The notes beneath the pieces are model-generated. The model was not told the origin of the DNA. It did no database searches and worked only from the letters and a program-made list of their open reading frames with translations. From Pseudobacillus wudalianchiensis (lineage in GTDB: Bacteria; Bacillota; Bacilli; Bacillales; Domibacillaceae), in the NCBI RefSeq assembly GCF_001685015.1, contig NZ_MAYT01000001.1:635227-699226 (forward strand): a stretch of 64,000 nucleotides of DNA, in the 5' to 3' direction. The position numbers and the translations under genes were made by a program. Below are positions 1 to 8,764 of this stretch, piece by piece; position 1 is the stretch's first letter; each line of letters opens with the position of its first letter.

Positions 1-585
1 GCAGCCAGGCAGTCGTCTAGAGAAGAGTTAGCGGCACATCTTTATGAAGAACTGCTAATGCTTCTGAAAGACCAACAAGCTGATGATCCGCTTATTCTCG
101 TTCTCCGGCTTTCAGGTAAAAAGCGGACCGGTAAAACAACAGCCCAAGCAGGAGAACTGCTTAATATAGAAAGCACTGAATATTGGTATCGCTTTTTAAA
201 TTTATTGCATTTTGCAATCCAGCATATTATTCAGCATGCCGCACATTTTCCACTATTATTCGCCATGATACAAGATATCTATGAACCAGTTGTGTTAACA
301 CAATCGACAAGAAAAACAGTCGATATGTTACAAAGCGGCTTCACGATTGAAGACATCATTGCGAAGCGGCGCTTAAAGCGGAGCACAGTCGAGGATCATA
401 TCGTAGAGCTGGCATTTCATTATCCGGATTTCTCCATCCGGCCTTTTGTCAGTGAAGCGATGGAGGAAGAAGTGCTTAACATAGCGGCAGTGCTTTCTAA
501 TAAACGAATAAAGCCGATTAAAGAGAAGCTGCCGGACGTCTCCTATTTTCAGATTAGACTCGTGCTTGCGAAATATAGCAAATAA
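1..585 (+). CDS. ypbB: YpbB family protein, C-terminal part (5' end outside window)
   Basis: The frame is open from base 1 to the TAA at 583-585, so this is the 3' part of a gene that begins upstream. About 194 residues are visible. The last hundred or so are helical and resemble the helix-turn-helix domain found at the C-terminus of some helicase-associated proteins (FTIEDIIAKRRLKRSTVEDHI is the probable recognition region). B. subtilis YpbB (about 350 residues) sits directly before recS, and the same order is seen here with a gap of about 12 bases, so the two are probably co-transcribed. The function is unknown. A role alongside the RecQ-type helicase is inferred only from position and the HTH domain. 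Confidence 0.8.
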   Translation, partial: AARQSSREELAAHLYEELLMLLKDQQADDPLILVLRLSGKKRTGKTTAQAGELLNIESTEYWYRFLNLLHFAIQHIIQHAAHFPLLFAMIQDIYEPVVLTQSTRKTVDMLQSGFTIEDIIAKRRLKRSTVEDHIVELAFHYPDFSIRPFVSEAMEEEVLNIAAVLSNKRIKPIKEKLPDVSYFQIRLVLAKYSK

Positions 586-597
586 AGGAAGATGACC

Positions 598-2049
598 ATG
601 GATCAAGTTTTATTCAAACGGTTTGGCTACTCTGCTTTTAGAACCGGCCAAAGAGAAACGATTCAATCCTTGCTTTCAGGCCGACATACTTTGGCTATGC
701 TTCCGACAGGGACTGGGAAATCTCTATGTTACCAACTGCCAGCCTATTTATTGCCAGGAAGTGTTCTTATCGTTTCGCCGCTGTTGTCATTAATGCAAGA
801 TCAGGTCGAACAATTGAAAATGCGCGGAGAAAAACAAGTAGCCGCTTTGAATTCATTTTTGACTTTTGAAGAAAAGCAACAGGTTATTAGAAGGCTGGCG
901 AATTATCGTTTTATCTTTTTGTCGCCTGAAATGCTAATGAACAAACAGGTTATTCAAGCATTGAGCAGGGTACAGCTTTCTCTGTTTGTTGTGGATGAAG
1001 CACACTGTATTTCCCAATGGGGACATGACTTCCGCCCTGATTATCGTCTTTTAGGCGAGGTGAGGGAAAAGCTGGGGAATCCTTTAACACTTGCTTTAAC
1101 AGCAACTGCTACAGCTGAAGTAAGAAAGGATATTATCCGGTATTTGAAGGTAGATCATATGGAGGAATGGATTTTTTCAGTTGATCGGCCAAATATCGGG
1201 ATAGCCGTCGAGCATCTTTCATCGCAAAATGAGAAGCAGGCTCGGCTTTTACACTTGGTTAGCCAGCTTCAAAAACCGGGAATTGTGTATTTTTCAAGCA
1301 AACGGGCAACAGAGGAAGGTGCCGATTGGCTGCGGCAGCGTGGCATTGGAAAATCAGCGTTTTATCATGGCGGAATGGAGCAGGAAGATAGGATTTTAAT
1401 TCAGCAGCAATTTTTGCGTGGTGAATTAGACGTGATCTGTGCTACTAGTGCTTTTGGAATGGGGGTTAATAAGGACAACATTCGGTTTGTCATCCATTAT
1501 CATCTTCCTGCTCAGCTTGAATCTTATTTACAAGAGATCGGCAGAGCAGGCAGGGATGGAGGAGAAGCGCTTTCTGTTCTGCTGTATGTGCCGGGTGATG
1601 AAGAGCTTCACTCGATTATAGCTGAAGGGGAGTTTCCTTCAGATAGCCAAATTATTGGCTATTTGTCGTCTAGCGATCAGGCTGAGGAGGCGAAGGCAGC
1701 TGCCTTGGAGCTGACTGATATACAATACCGGTTTCTTCGCCATTATGCTCAAGAAGCTCTGCAAAAAGAAAAAGGAAATCCAGCTGAATATGTGATCAGC
1801 AAGCGGCAAAAGCGATTAGCACAGAAAGAAGAAAAACGGTTGACGATGCTGCGGTGGGTATGGATAAAGCAATGCCGGCGAAAAGAAATCCTCCGCTACT
1901 TTGAAGAAAAATTAGAAAATCGACCAGCTGATTGCTGCGACATATGCGGCTTAAACTGGGAAAAATATAATAAGCAATTTGATCAAGAGGAGAATGAGGC
2001 ACTAAATTGGAAAGCTATACTAAGTTCTTTGCTGCAAATTGAGAGGTGA
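598..2049 (+). CDS. recS: RecQ-type ATP-dependent DNA helicase (RecS)
   Basis: 3'-5' superfamily 2 DNA helicase, 483 residues. Walker A (PTGTGKS, about 36-42) and the DEAH box (about 133-136, followed by the RecQ-typical [11 protein letters not shown]) are present. The RecQ zinc-binding cysteines lie near 426, 446/447 and 450. The protein stops soon after the zinc domain and has no HRDC domain, which matches the short B. subtilis RecS (496 residues) rather than its longer RecQ. An ATG at 592 lies directly against the AAAGGAAG ribosome site; the ATG at 598 has normal spacing and is preferred. It follows ypbB and precedes ypbD in one probable transcript. Expected role: replication-fork repair and recombination. 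Confidence 0.93.
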   Translation: MDQVLFKRFGYSAFRTGQRETIQSLLSGRHTLAMLPTGTGKSLCYQLPAYLLPGSVLIVSPLLSLMQDQVEQLKMRGEKQVAALNSFLTFEEKQQVIRRLANYRFIFLSPEMLMNKQVIQALSRVQLSLFVVDEAHCISQWGHDFRPDYRLLGEVREKLGNPLTLALTATATAEVRKDIIRYLKVDHMEEWIFSVDRPNIGIAVEHLSSQNEKQARLLHLVSQLQKPGIVYFSSKRATEEGADWLRQRGIGKSAFYHGGMEQEDRILIQQQFLRGELDVICATSAFGMGVNKDNIRFVIHYHLPAQLESYLQEIGRAGRDGGEALSVLLYVPGDEELHSIIAEGEFPSDSQIIGYLSSSDQAEEAKAAALELTDIQYRFLRHYAQEALQKEKGNPAEYVISKRQKRLAQKEEKRLTMLRWVWIKQCRRKEILRYFEEKLENRPADCCDICGLNWEKYNKQFDQEENEALNWKAILSSLLQIER

Positions 2050-2062
2050 TGAGGATAGGAAT

Positions 2063-2653
2063 ATGAAAAGAAATAAACAAGCGGAGCTTATCCGGGAAAT
2101 GACTGATAAAGAAGTGCTCAATGCCCTTTATTTAACACAGTTTCTTTTGCTGTCACTTTCCCTCATTATCGGAATTTTTATATTTAAAGATGCAGCAGAC
2201 TTTTATCGCCTGTTCCAATGGTCCTTTGCTGACATAGTCGTGCTAGGCGGAGGAGCAGGACTTTTAGTAGTTATTATGGATGTATATATGATGCACAAGC
2301 TGCCCGAAAAGTATTACGATGATGGCGGGATTAATGAGAGGCTGTTTGGCGGCCGCTCAACTGCCGGAATTTTTTGGATTGCTTGTATTGTGGCAGTTGC
2401 TGAAGAAATTTTCTTTAGAGGAATGATTCAGACCATCTTCGGATTTGTTCCGGCAAGTATTCTTTTTGCTATTATTCATGTGAGATATTTATCGCAATGG
2501 TATTTAACGGTAAATGTAATTCTTTTAAGCTTTGGGATCGGATGGTTATTTGAATGGACAGGCAATCTGGCAGTGGTCATCGTTATGCATTTTACTATTG
2601 ATTTCCTACTTGGTCTTGCCATTCGCCGTAAACAAAATAAGAAGAACCAGTAA
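2063..2653 (+). CDS. ypbD: CPBP family intramembrane protease (YpbD-like)
   Basis: A polytopic membrane protein of 196 residues with about five or six hydrophobic segments. The CPBP (Abi/CAAX-protease-like) signature EExxxR is visible as AEEIFFRG in the middle of the protein, followed by the second conserved segment containing FAIIHVRY and a late histidine in VIVMHFTID. This family includes putative glutamic-type intramembrane proteases; the substrate is unknown. The reading frame also extends to a TTG at 2039 inside recS, but the ATG at 2063 sits after a GAGGATAGGA ribosome site and gives the usual length. It lies 14 bases after recS and 14 before ypbE. Confidence 0.85.
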   Translation: MKRNKQAELIREMTDKEVLNALYLTQFLLLSLSLIIGIFIFKDAADFYRLFQWSFADIVVLGGGAGLLVVIMDVYMMHKLPEKYYDDGGINERLFGGRSTAGIFWIACIVAVAEEIFFRGMIQTIFGFVPASILFAIIHVRYLSQWYLTVNVILLSFGIGWLFEWTGNLAVVIVMHFTIDFLLGLAIRRKQNKKNQ

Positions 2654-2667
2654 AGAAGGGATGAATT

Positions 2668-3393
2668 ATGACGAAAGACCCTTACCGTGAATTAGCGAAA
2701 AAAACTCGTGTAGAAATTCAAAGAGTGAAGCGTGAACAGGAAGAACAACCTGATCAGGCAGCATCCTCAAGAATGGAAAGAAAAGAAGAGAAAAAACAAA
2801 AGAAGTATCCATTATTAAAAGTGCTGCTCATCTTTTTTATTGCTTTGCCTTTTATCACATTATTCTGGTACACGCATGAGAAGGACCGAGGCCTCTCCTC
2901 AACAACTGTAGTGACAGAAAGCTCTGGTTCCTCAACACCAGTATATGCAGTACCAGAGGACGAGGAGGAGCAAGATGAATCAGAGGTCGAAGAAAATAGT
3001 GAGCAAATAGAAGAAAAAACGGCGGAACCGGCCCAAGAAACAATAGCCTCAGCAGTTGAGGTGCCAGTTGAAAAGACGAGTGAGCAGCCTAAAGAACAAG
3101 AAAGGCCAAAGGCGAAACCAATACAGGAAGAACCAAAAGCAGTGCAGGAAGAACCGAAAAAAGAAACTCAGCCAGTGAAACAAACGGAAACAAAAAAAGA
3201 AGAAGTACCAAAGAAGGAAGAAGAGCCGGCTGGAAAAGTTATTTATCATACCGTGAAGCCTCAGGAAACAGTTTTTCGAATTTCAATGATGTATTACAAA
3301 TCGCAGGCAGGTATCGAAAAAATCAGACAGGCTAATCATTTAAATGGCAATGAAATTCGAGTAGGTCAAGTATTAAAAATCCCTCTGCCTTAA
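2668..3393 (+). CDS. ypbE: LysM domain membrane protein (YpbE-like)
   Basis: 241 residues: a basic cytoplasmic N-terminus (1-46), one transmembrane segment (about 47-67), a long Glu/Pro/Lys-rich low-complexity stretch (about 85-190) and a single C-terminal LysM domain (about 193-241). This is type II topology, so the LysM domain is expected outside the cell bound to peptidoglycan. B. subtilis YpbE has the same length and the same neighbour ypbD. The acidic linker probably spans the cell wall. The exact function is unknown. A clean rho-independent terminator overlaps the end of the gene, closing the ypbB-recS-ypbD-ypbE transcript. Confidence 0.85.
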   Translation: MTKDPYRELAKKTRVEIQRVKREQEEQPDQAASSRMERKEEKKQKKYPLLKVLLIFFIALPFITLFWYTHEKDRGLSSTTVVTESSGSSTPVYAVPEDEEEQDESEVEENSEQIEEKTAEPAQETIASAVEVPVEKTSEQPKEQERPKAKPIQEEPKAVQEEPKKETQPVKQTETKKEEVPKKEEEPAGKVIYHTVKPQETVFRISMMYYKSQAGIEKIRQANHLNGNEIRVGQVLKIPLP

Positions 3394-3413
3394 AATCAGG
3401 TAGAGGGATTTTT
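3375..3413 (+). terminator. Terminator after ypbE
   Basis: A 16-base left arm (AAAAATCCCTCTGCCT) and its complement (AGGTAGAGGGATTTTT) flank a 7-base loop and end in a T run. The left arm lies within the last codons of ypbE. Confidence 0.85.
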
Positions 3414-3467
3414 GGATTATTCATGGAATTTAGAAAAATGAAAAAAAGGAAGAATATTGTCGAAATG

Positions 3468-3476
3468 TGATATACT
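3468..3476 (+). promoter_or_regulatory. Extended -10 promoter for the permease
   Basis: TGA-TATACT matches the extended -10 of a SigA promoter and lies about 50 bases before the permease start. No convincing -35 box was found at 16-18 bases, which is tolerated for extended -10 promoters. Confidence 0.5.
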
Positions 3477-3528
3477 AGGCTCCTGTAACCGCTTTATTTT
3501 AAAATTGACAGAGGGGAAAGGTGGATTT

Positions 3529-4908
3529 ATGGGGGATCAAAAACTTAAAAGGGGTTTAGAAGAGAGGCATATTACGTTAATGTCACTCGGTGCTTGTATT
3601 GGGGTAGGTTTATTTTTAGGATCCGCTACGACAATAAAAATGGCGGGACCAGCGATTTTATTAGCTTATATTGTAGCTGGCGCTGTAATGTTTGTTATTA
3701 TGAGGTCCCTTGGAGAAATGGCCATTGAAAATCCAGTTGCGGGCTCTTTTAGCCGTTATGCACAGGATCATTTAGGGCCCATTTACGGTTACATTACTGG
3801 TTGGAACTATTGGTTTTTGTGGATTGTTACTTGTATGGCGGAGATTACAGCGGTAGGGGTATACATGCATTTATGGTATCCAAGTGTCCCTAACTGGATT
3901 TGGGCGCTTGCTGCATTAGTTATTATGGCTGCAGTGAACTTAATTACAGTGAAGGCTTATGGAGAATTTGAGTTTTGGTTTGCTTTAATTAAAATTGTCG
4001 CAATTATTTTAATGATTATCGTAGGGTTGGCCATCATTTTATTCGGAATTGGAAATGGCGGAGTAGCGACTGGTATTCATAATCTTTGGACACATGGCGG
4101 ATTTGCTCCGAATGGCTTAAAGGGAATTTTAATGTCGATGACGATGGTGATGTTCGCTTATCTTGGAATTGAGATGCTCGGTGTAACAGCGGGAGAAGTG
4201 AAAAATCCAGAGAAAGCGATTTCACGTGCTGTCAATACAGTATTTTGGCGGATACTTGTTTTTTACGTTGGGGCACTATTCGTTATTATGTCGATCTACC
4301 CGTGGAATGAAATCGGCACAGCAGGAAGCCCATTCGTATTAACGTTTGAGAAAATCGGCATTCCGAGTGCTGCCGGAATTATCAACTTCGTTGTCTTAAC
4401 AGCGGCTCTTTCTAGTTGTAACAGCGGGATTTTCAGTACAGGACGAATGTTATTTAACTTGGCCGATCAAGGTCAGGCATCGTCTTCTTTTAAAAGAATT
4501 AGTAGATCAGGCGTTCCTTCCCGGGCGATTCTTGCATCGGCAGGCGTTCTATTAATCGGTGTTGTGCTAAACTATTTCGTCCCGGAAAAAGTATTTGTGT
4601 GGGTAACGAGCATTTCTACATTTGGAGCGATTTGGACCTGGTCGATGATTTTACTTTCACAATTGAAGTTTAGAAAGAATCTGTCTGCTGAACAACAAAA
4701 AATATTAAAATTTGCTGCTCCATTTTGGCCGATAGGTTCCTATCTTTCTTTAGCATTTTTAGCGATGGTCATTGTGTTGATGGCTTTCTCGCCAGATACA
4801 CGAATTGCTTTATATGTTGGTCCACTTTGGTTGTTATTCTTAGTGGGAATGTATTATGGAAAAGGGCTGCAGCAACAGGCTTCTAATTCAAAAAGCTCCG
4901 GAGTGTAA
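3529..4908 (+). CDS. Amino-acid permease, APC superfamily (AAT family)
   Basis: 459 residues with 12 predicted membrane segments. The opening GLEERHITLMSLG and the GVGLFLGS segment are typical of the amino-acid transporter (AAT) family that includes proline, D-alanine/glycine and aromatic amino-acid permeases, as is the KAYGEFEFWFA segment around residue 140. The substrate cannot be read from the sequence. The frame extends upstream to 3457, but the ATG at 3529 follows AAAGGTGG with good spacing and gives the standard family N-terminus. It is monocistronic, with its own promoter and terminator, and sits between ypbE and cotJ. I do not recall a permease here in B. subtilis, so it is probably a lineage-specific insertion. 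Confidence 0.88.
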   Translation: MGDQKLKRGLEERHITLMSLGACIGVGLFLGSATTIKMAGPAILLAYIVAGAVMFVIMRSLGEMAIENPVAGSFSRYAQDHLGPIYGYITGWNYWFLWIVTCMAEITAVGVYMHLWYPSVPNWIWALAALVIMAAVNLITVKAYGEFEFWFALIKIVAIILMIIVGLAIILFGIGNGGVATGIHNLWTHGGFAPNGLKGILMSMTMVMFAYLGIEMLGVTAGEVKNPEKAISRAVNTVFWRILVFYVGALFVIMSIYPWNEIGTAGSPFVLTFEKIGIPSAAGIINFVVLTAALSSCNSGIFSTGRMLFNLADQGQASSSFKRISRSGVPSRAILASAGVLLIGVVLNYFVPEKVFVWVTSISTFGAIWTWSMILLSQLKFRKNLSAEQQKILKFAAPFWPIGSYLSLAFLAMVIVLMAFSPDTRIALYVGPLWLLFLVGMYYGKGLQQQASNSKSSGV

Positions 4909-4925
4909 GACTCCGGAGCTTTTTA
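4890..4925. terminator. Bidirectional terminator, permease / cotJC
   Basis: AAAAGCTCCGGAGT and its complement flank a short loop, with A and T runs outside. It overlaps the permease stop codon and lies just beyond the cotJC stop on the other strand, so it can serve both convergent units. Confidence 0.85.
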
Positions 4926-4930
4926 GCTGA

Positions 4931-5500
4931 TTAAAAAACTTTTTTGCGGTCTCGTTCCTCTTTTAACATTTCAACAGCTTCACGGAAGCGTTGGGAATGA
5001 ATGACTTCCCGTTCCCGTAAATAGCGGAGTCCATCATTAAGGTCAGGATCATCACTTAAATCAATGAGCCATTGGTAGGTCGCCCGTGCTTTTTCCTCTG
5101 CGGCAATATCCTCGTAAAGATCAGCAATCGGATCTCCTTTTGCCTGAATATAAGTGGCTGTCCATGGAACGCCAGCAGCATTATGGTAAAAAAGTGCCTT
5201 ATCATGATCGGCGAAATGACCAGAGAGCCCGGCTGCTTTCATTTGATCAGGCGTGGCATCTTTCGTTAGTTTATACACCATTGTCGCGATCATTTCCAAG
5301 TGAGCGAACTCTTCTGTGCCGATGTCGGTTAATAAGCCAACGACCTTATCTGGAATAGTGTAGCGCTGATTTAAGTAGCGCAGAGCGGCAGCCAGCTCTC
5401 CATCTGCTCCACCGTATTGTTCGATTAAATATTTGGCAAGCGTCGGGTTGCATGTGCTTACTCGTACTGGATATTGTAATTTTTTTTCATATACCCACAT
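4931..5500 (-). CDS. cotJC: Spore coat protein CotJC (manganese-catalase-like)
   Basis: 189 residues, the length of B. subtilis CotJC. The protein has the ferritin-like four-helix fold of manganese catalases; metal-ligand segments are visible in GTEEFAHLEMI, DIAAEEKARATYQ and REREVIHSQRF. In the developing spore it is assembled into the coat together with CotJA. The longer open frame upstream (to 5623) overlaps cotJB, and the ATG at 5500 is preceded by a good ribosome site (GAAAGGAGA) on the minus strand. It is the last gene of cotJABC, 28 bases after cotJB. Catalase activity is inferred from the family and has not been shown for this protein. Confidence 0.93.
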   Translation of the reverse strand: MWVYEKKLQYPVRVSTCNPTLAKYLIEQYGGADGELAAALRYLNQRYTIPDKVVGLLTDIGTEEFAHLEMIATMVYKLTKDATPDQMKAAGLSGHFADHDKALFYHNAAGVPWTATYIQAKGDPIADLYEDIAAEEKARATYQWLIDLSDDPDLNDGLRYLREREVIHSQRFREAVEMLKEERDRKKVF

Positions 5501-5528
5501 AGTGATCTCCTTTCGGCTGACATCTTTG

Positions 5529-5789
5529 TTACACTTGCCAAGGCCATGGCGCTTCCTTGTAATCAAACGGACAACGGGCATAGCTATAGCCAAAGCTGGT
5601 GAGAGCACCGTACTTTCTTTCAAAATCTTTCTTTAAACTTTTGCTTAATTTTACATATTCATTGTATTGCTTCACTGCCTCAAGGTCGTTAGGATGTGTA
5701 TGAAGGTAGAGCGCTAGTTCAACAATGACAAAATCAGCAGCTTGGATTTCTTCTAGCTCACTATAATAATCAGGAGGAAGCTGCTTCAT
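5529..5789 (-). CDS. cotJB: Spore coat assembly protein CotJB
   Basis: 86 residues, matching the CotJB family length and content (YYSELEEIQAADFVIVELALYLHTHP near the start, and a C-terminal CPFDYKEAPWPW). CotJB is required in the cotJ operon of B. subtilis, but its biochemical role is not established. The ATG overlaps the cotJA stop codon by four bases, so translation is probably coupled. Confidence 0.93.
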   Translation of the reverse strand: MKQLPPDYYSELEEIQAADFVIVELALYLHTHPNDLEAVKQYNEYVKLSKSLKKDFERKYGALTSFGYSYARCPFDYKEAPWPWQV

Positions 5790-6019
5790 TCTCTTTCCCC
5801 CTTTTTTATTTCCTTCATTGAATAATAAGGATCATAAAAACATTTCCATAGTGTCCCGGCCTTTAGTGCAGCAAGTGCTGGAAACTGCTCGAGACCTGGC
5901 GGTTGAAATCCGACGTATAGTTGGGGCGGGGTAGAATATCGCTTTACTCTTATGGGCGGACAGGGGTCCATTGGACTGATATACGGACGGTATGTTTTGT
6001 ACCAGGTGTGTTTGTTCAT
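5786..6019 (-). CDS. cotJA: Spore coat associated protein CotJA
   Basis: 77 residues, proline- and tyrosine-rich (PYISPMDPCPPIRVKRY, then PPQLYVGFQPPG), typical of CotJA. It is incorporated into the inner spore coat and depends on CotJC for assembly. It is the first gene of the operon; its ATG at 6019 follows an AAAGGAGG ribosome site on the minus strand, and a SigE-like promoter lies about 35 bases further upstream. The operon faces away from ypbG and towards the permease. Confidence 0.92.
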   Translation of the reverse strand: MNKHTWYKTYRPYISPMDPCPPIRVKRYSTPPQLYVGFQPPGLEQFPALAALKAGTLWKCFYDPYYSMKEIKKGERE

Positions 6020-6049
6020 TCCCTTCCTCCTTTTTTAGACTTCAATTTA

Positions 6050-6078
6050 TATGTATGGGAAGAAAGGTGATATTATTT
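6050..6078 (-). promoter_or_regulatory. Probable SigE promoter of cotJABC
   Basis: On the minus strand CATACATA (6057 to 6050) resembles the SigE -10 consensus CATACANT, and an AT-rich AAATAATAT lies at the expected -35 distance (about 6078-6070). Mother-cell SigE control of cotJ is known in B. subtilis; the -35 match here is only moderate. Confidence 0.5.
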
Positions 6079-6148
6079 CTTTTTTTAGTCCAATCTGTTA
6101 TTCTGATTATTATTTTGCTTTATTACTATTCAAGGAACGAAGGGAAAA

Positions 6149-6919
6149 ATGATGTTTTATTTGGCTATAGCTTTTCTTTTTTTAGTTAGTTTAGTTGTTT
6201 TTATGTGGAGGGAAGCGCAGCGAAATGAAGTCCTCGCAGATGTGCTTACTTTTCCGCATTATCCATGGCAAAAGCCATTGACGATTTTTTTTATTTCGGA
6301 TATTCACCGTCGGACTATTCATCCTTCTATTATTGAACAGGTGAAAGGAAGAACAGATATCGTTATAATCGGCGGTGACCTGGCGGAAAAGGGAGTACCG
6401 CTCGAAAGAATATCTCGTAATCTAGAAAGCCTAAAACAGGTGGCCCCTGTTTTTTTCGTATGGGGAAATAATGATTATGAAATTCCTTCAGCGGAACTTT
6501 CGAAATTATTTCAAGAGCAAGGCATCCATGTTTTGCGGAATGATTCTTTCTGTTTATCAGCTGACGTGACCGATGACAGCTCCGTATATTTAATAGGAGT
6601 AGACGATGTTAGCAAAGGCAATAGCTGCAAAACTTCAGCTTTTAAAGAAGTACGAAATGAGGCGTTTAAAATTTTAGTCAGCCATAATCCGATCTTTCGA
6701 AATAAACTAACAGCTGCCGATGATGTTTCGCTTTTTTTAAGCGGTCATACACATGGGGGACAAATCCGTTTCTTAGGGTTCGGCCCTTACAAAAAAGGCG
6801 GCTGGGAAAGACAGGGGGAAATGGAAGTTCTCGTTTCAAATGGATACGGCACGAGTGGTGTGCCGCTTCGCCTTGGCGCCAAAGCAGAAACGCATTTAAT
6901 CACAATTAAGAAGGAATAA
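6149..6919 (+). CDS. ypbG: Membrane-anchored metallophosphoesterase (YpbG-like)
   Basis: 256 residues: an N-terminal hydrophobic anchor (about 3-19) followed by a calcineurin-like phosphoesterase domain. The metal-binding motifs are in order: SDIH (D51, H53), GGD (D77), GNND (106-109), SH (H179) and GHTHGG (H200, H202). This is the YkuE/YpbG class of small metallophosphoesterases; the substrate is unknown. An ATG at 6152 is equally possible as the start. Upstream is the divergent cotJ operon, downstream is ypbH, matching the ypbG-ypbH order of B. subtilis. Confidence 0.85.
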   Translation: MMFYLAIAFLFLVSLVVFMWREAQRNEVLADVLTFPHYPWQKPLTIFFISDIHRRTIHPSIIEQVKGRTDIVIIGGDLAEKGVPLERISRNLESLKQVAPVFFVWGNNDYEIPSAELSKLFQEQGIHVLRNDSFCLSADVTDDSSVYLIGVDDVSKGNSCKTSAFKEVRNEAFKILVSHNPIFRNKLTAADDVSLFLSGHTHGGQIRFLGFGPYKKGGWERQGEMEVLVSNGYGTSGVPLRLGAKAETHLITIKKE

Positions 6920-7016
6920 GCGGGCGCCTTTACTAAAATCAAATAACAAACTCACCATCTGCGTTTTGATTCATAGTATGTGGTAAAAGAGGTCCTTAAG
7001 CAGGGGGCAGCAAACT

Positions 7017-7598
7017 ATGAGGATAGAACGTTTATCAGATAATAAGGTGATGCTTTCCATTACTTATGAAGAGTTAAGAAAAAAAGGTTGTTTGAAGAAG
7101 CATATTTTGGAGGATTCTTATATCTGGCATGAAATTTTTGATGAAATGTTAGATGTAATTGAAGAACAGCTGGATATTGACACGGAAGGAATGATTGCGA
7201 TTGAAGTTCATTCCATGTCAGGTGATGAGCTTGTCCTAATCTTAACGATTGACCATTTCGATTTTTTGAACAAAGTAGAGGAGGTGCCGGCAGAGACTGA
7301 GGATCCATATGGTTGTGAATTAACGTTTAAATTCGCCGATATTGAAGATATTATTGGATTAGTCCACGATGAGAAAAAGATAAGAGATATACAAAGTTCC
7401 CTTTTCTATTTTAAAGATGCCTATTATCTTTGCTTTTCTTTCGACTTCGACAGCCAGTATGATGCACTGGAAGCCGCTTTGCTGGAGTACGGTTGGATGT
7501 CCAGTCTTTCGGAGGAGCTGCTGAAAGAGTATGCCATTCTTGTTATCCCGCTAGAGGCAACGCAGAAAGTCTATGAGTACTTTGTAAAGAAAGCATAA
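7017..7598 (+). CDS. ypbH: MecA-family adaptor protein YpbH
   Basis: 193 residues, acidic, matching B. subtilis YpbH (MecB, 194 residues), the paralogue of the ClpC adaptor MecA. The N-terminal MRIERLSDNKVMLSITYEEL corresponds to the substrate-binding domain, and the C-terminal half (about 105-193) to the ClpC-binding domain. MecA-type adaptors deliver substrates such as ComK to ClpCP; YpbH is reported to bind ClpC and affect competence and sporulation. AGGGGG precedes the ATG by about nine bases. In B. subtilis gudB follows ypbH; here ypdA follows directly. Confidence 0.9.
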   Translation: MRIERLSDNKVMLSITYEELRKKGCLKKHILEDSYIWHEIFDEMLDVIEEQLDIDTEGMIAIEVHSMSGDELVLILTIDHFDFLNKVEEVPAETEDPYGCELTFKFADIEDIIGLVHDEKKIRDIQSSLFYFKDAYYLCFSFDFDSQYDALEAALLEYGWMSSLSEELLKEYAILVIPLEATQKVYEYFVKKA

Positions 7599-7617
7599 TT
7601 CTCTTAAGGTCTATCCG

Positions 7618-7646
7618 TTGAAAGTCGGACGATTTTCTCCTATCAT
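7618..7646 (+). promoter_or_regulatory. SigA promoter of ypdA
   Basis: TTGAAA (7618-7623), a 17-base spacer and TATCAT (7641-7646) lie about 50 bases before the ypdA start. Confidence 0.5.
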
Positions 7647-7695
7647 CAAAGTATAGTAGGAAATTTTGTTGTCCGGATAACGAGGAGTGGGAATT

Positions 7696-8685
7696 ATGCG
7701 CAAGGAAGATTGTATTATTGTCGGCGGTGGACCATGCGGCTTAGCTGCTGCGATTGCTTTAAAGGAAATTGGTAAAGATCCGCTTATTATTGAAAAAGGC
7801 AACATCGTAAATTCTATTTACAAATACCCAACCCATCAGACATTTTTCAGCTCAAGTGAAAAACTGGCAATCGGCGATGTGCCATTTATTATTGAAGAGC
7901 GCAAGCCGAAGCGCAATCAGGCATTAACGTATTACCGGGAAGTTGTAAAAATGAAAAATCTTCGGATTCATCGTTTTGAAACCGTTGAGAGAGTAGAAAA
8001 AATGTCTGATGGGTTGTTTCGTATTGATACATCAGCTCAAACATATGAGGCGAAATACGTCATCATTGCAACAGGTTATTATGATCACCCGAACTATATG
8101 AATATTCCAGGGGAGGAACTTGATAAAGTATTACATTATTTTAAAGAAGCTCATCCTTATTTTGATACAGACGTTGCGGTGATCGGCGGCAAGAACTCAG
8201 CTGTTGATGCTGCTTTAGAGCTTCACAAGGCAGGGGCGCGAGTGACGGTGTTATATCGCGGCAGCGAGTACTCCAAAAGTATTAAGCCGTGGATTCTCCC
8301 TGAATTTGAAGGACTTGTCCGCAATGGGGAAATCAAAATGGAATTCGACGCGGAGGTTATGGAGATCACAAAAGACATGGTGATTTATCAGCAATATGGT
8401 GAAGAAAAGTGCTTGAAAAATGACTTTGTTTTTGCGATGACCGGGTATCACCCAGATCATCATTTCTTGAAAGAGATGGGTGTAGGCATTGATCAAGAAA
8501 CAGGCCGCCCTATCTATAATGAAGAAACAAAAGAAACGAACGTAAAAGGAATTTTTATCGCTGGAGTCATCGCTGCCGGAAATAACGCTAACGAAATTTT
8601 TATTGAAAACGGTCGTTTTCATGGCGGTGAAATTGCCACCGCTATTGCAGAGAGAGAAGACATAAAGGATAAGCCAGAACAATAA
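7696..8685 (+). CDS. ypdA: Bacillithiol disulfide reductase YpdA
   Basis: A 329-residue NAD(P)H-dependent flavoprotein of the thioredoxin-reductase superfamily. The FAD Rossmann motif GGGPCG is at 10-15, and the second nucleotide-binding motif (VAVIGGKNSA) begins near 160. YpdA lacks a CxxC redox pair and carries the conserved cysteine C14 in the first Rossmann motif, as here. The family is linked to bacillithiol: in Staphylococcus aureus YpdA reduces bacillithiol disulfide. The bacillithiol genes bshB1 and bshA lie in the same window. The GTG at 7687 is part of the ribosome site; the ATG at 7696 is chosen. Confidence 0.93.
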   Translation: MRKEDCIIVGGGPCGLAAAIALKEIGKDPLIIEKGNIVNSIYKYPTHQTFFSSSEKLAIGDVPFIIEERKPKRNQALTYYREVVKMKNLRIHRFETVERVEKMSDGLFRIDTSAQTYEAKYVIIATGYYDHPNYMNIPGEELDKVLHYFKEAHPYFDTDVAVIGGKNSAVDAALELHKAGARVTVLYRGSEYSKSIKPWILPEFEGLVRNGEIKMEFDAEVMEITKDMVIYQQYGEEKCLKNDFVFAMTGYHPDHHFLKEMGVGIDQETGRPIYNEETKETNVKGIFIAGVIAAGNNANEIFIENGRFHGGEIATAIAEREDIKDKPEQ

Positions 8686-8734
8686 GTGATGGTTCTTATG
8701 GAAGTCTAGCTTTGGAGGCTTAATGACTGTATGT

Positions 8735-8764
8735 AAAAAACGGGCAGCGTTTGCCCGTTTTTTA
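8735..8764. terminator. Bidirectional terminator, ypdA / ansA
   Basis: AAAAAACGGGCA and TGCCCGTTTTTT form a perfect stem with A and T runs on both sides, between two convergent genes. The right end includes the ansA stop codon. Confidence 0.88.

Noticed and set aside
2039-2062. TTG start of ypbD inside the end of recS
   Set aside because: The ATG at 2063 has the ribosome site and gives the expected family length.
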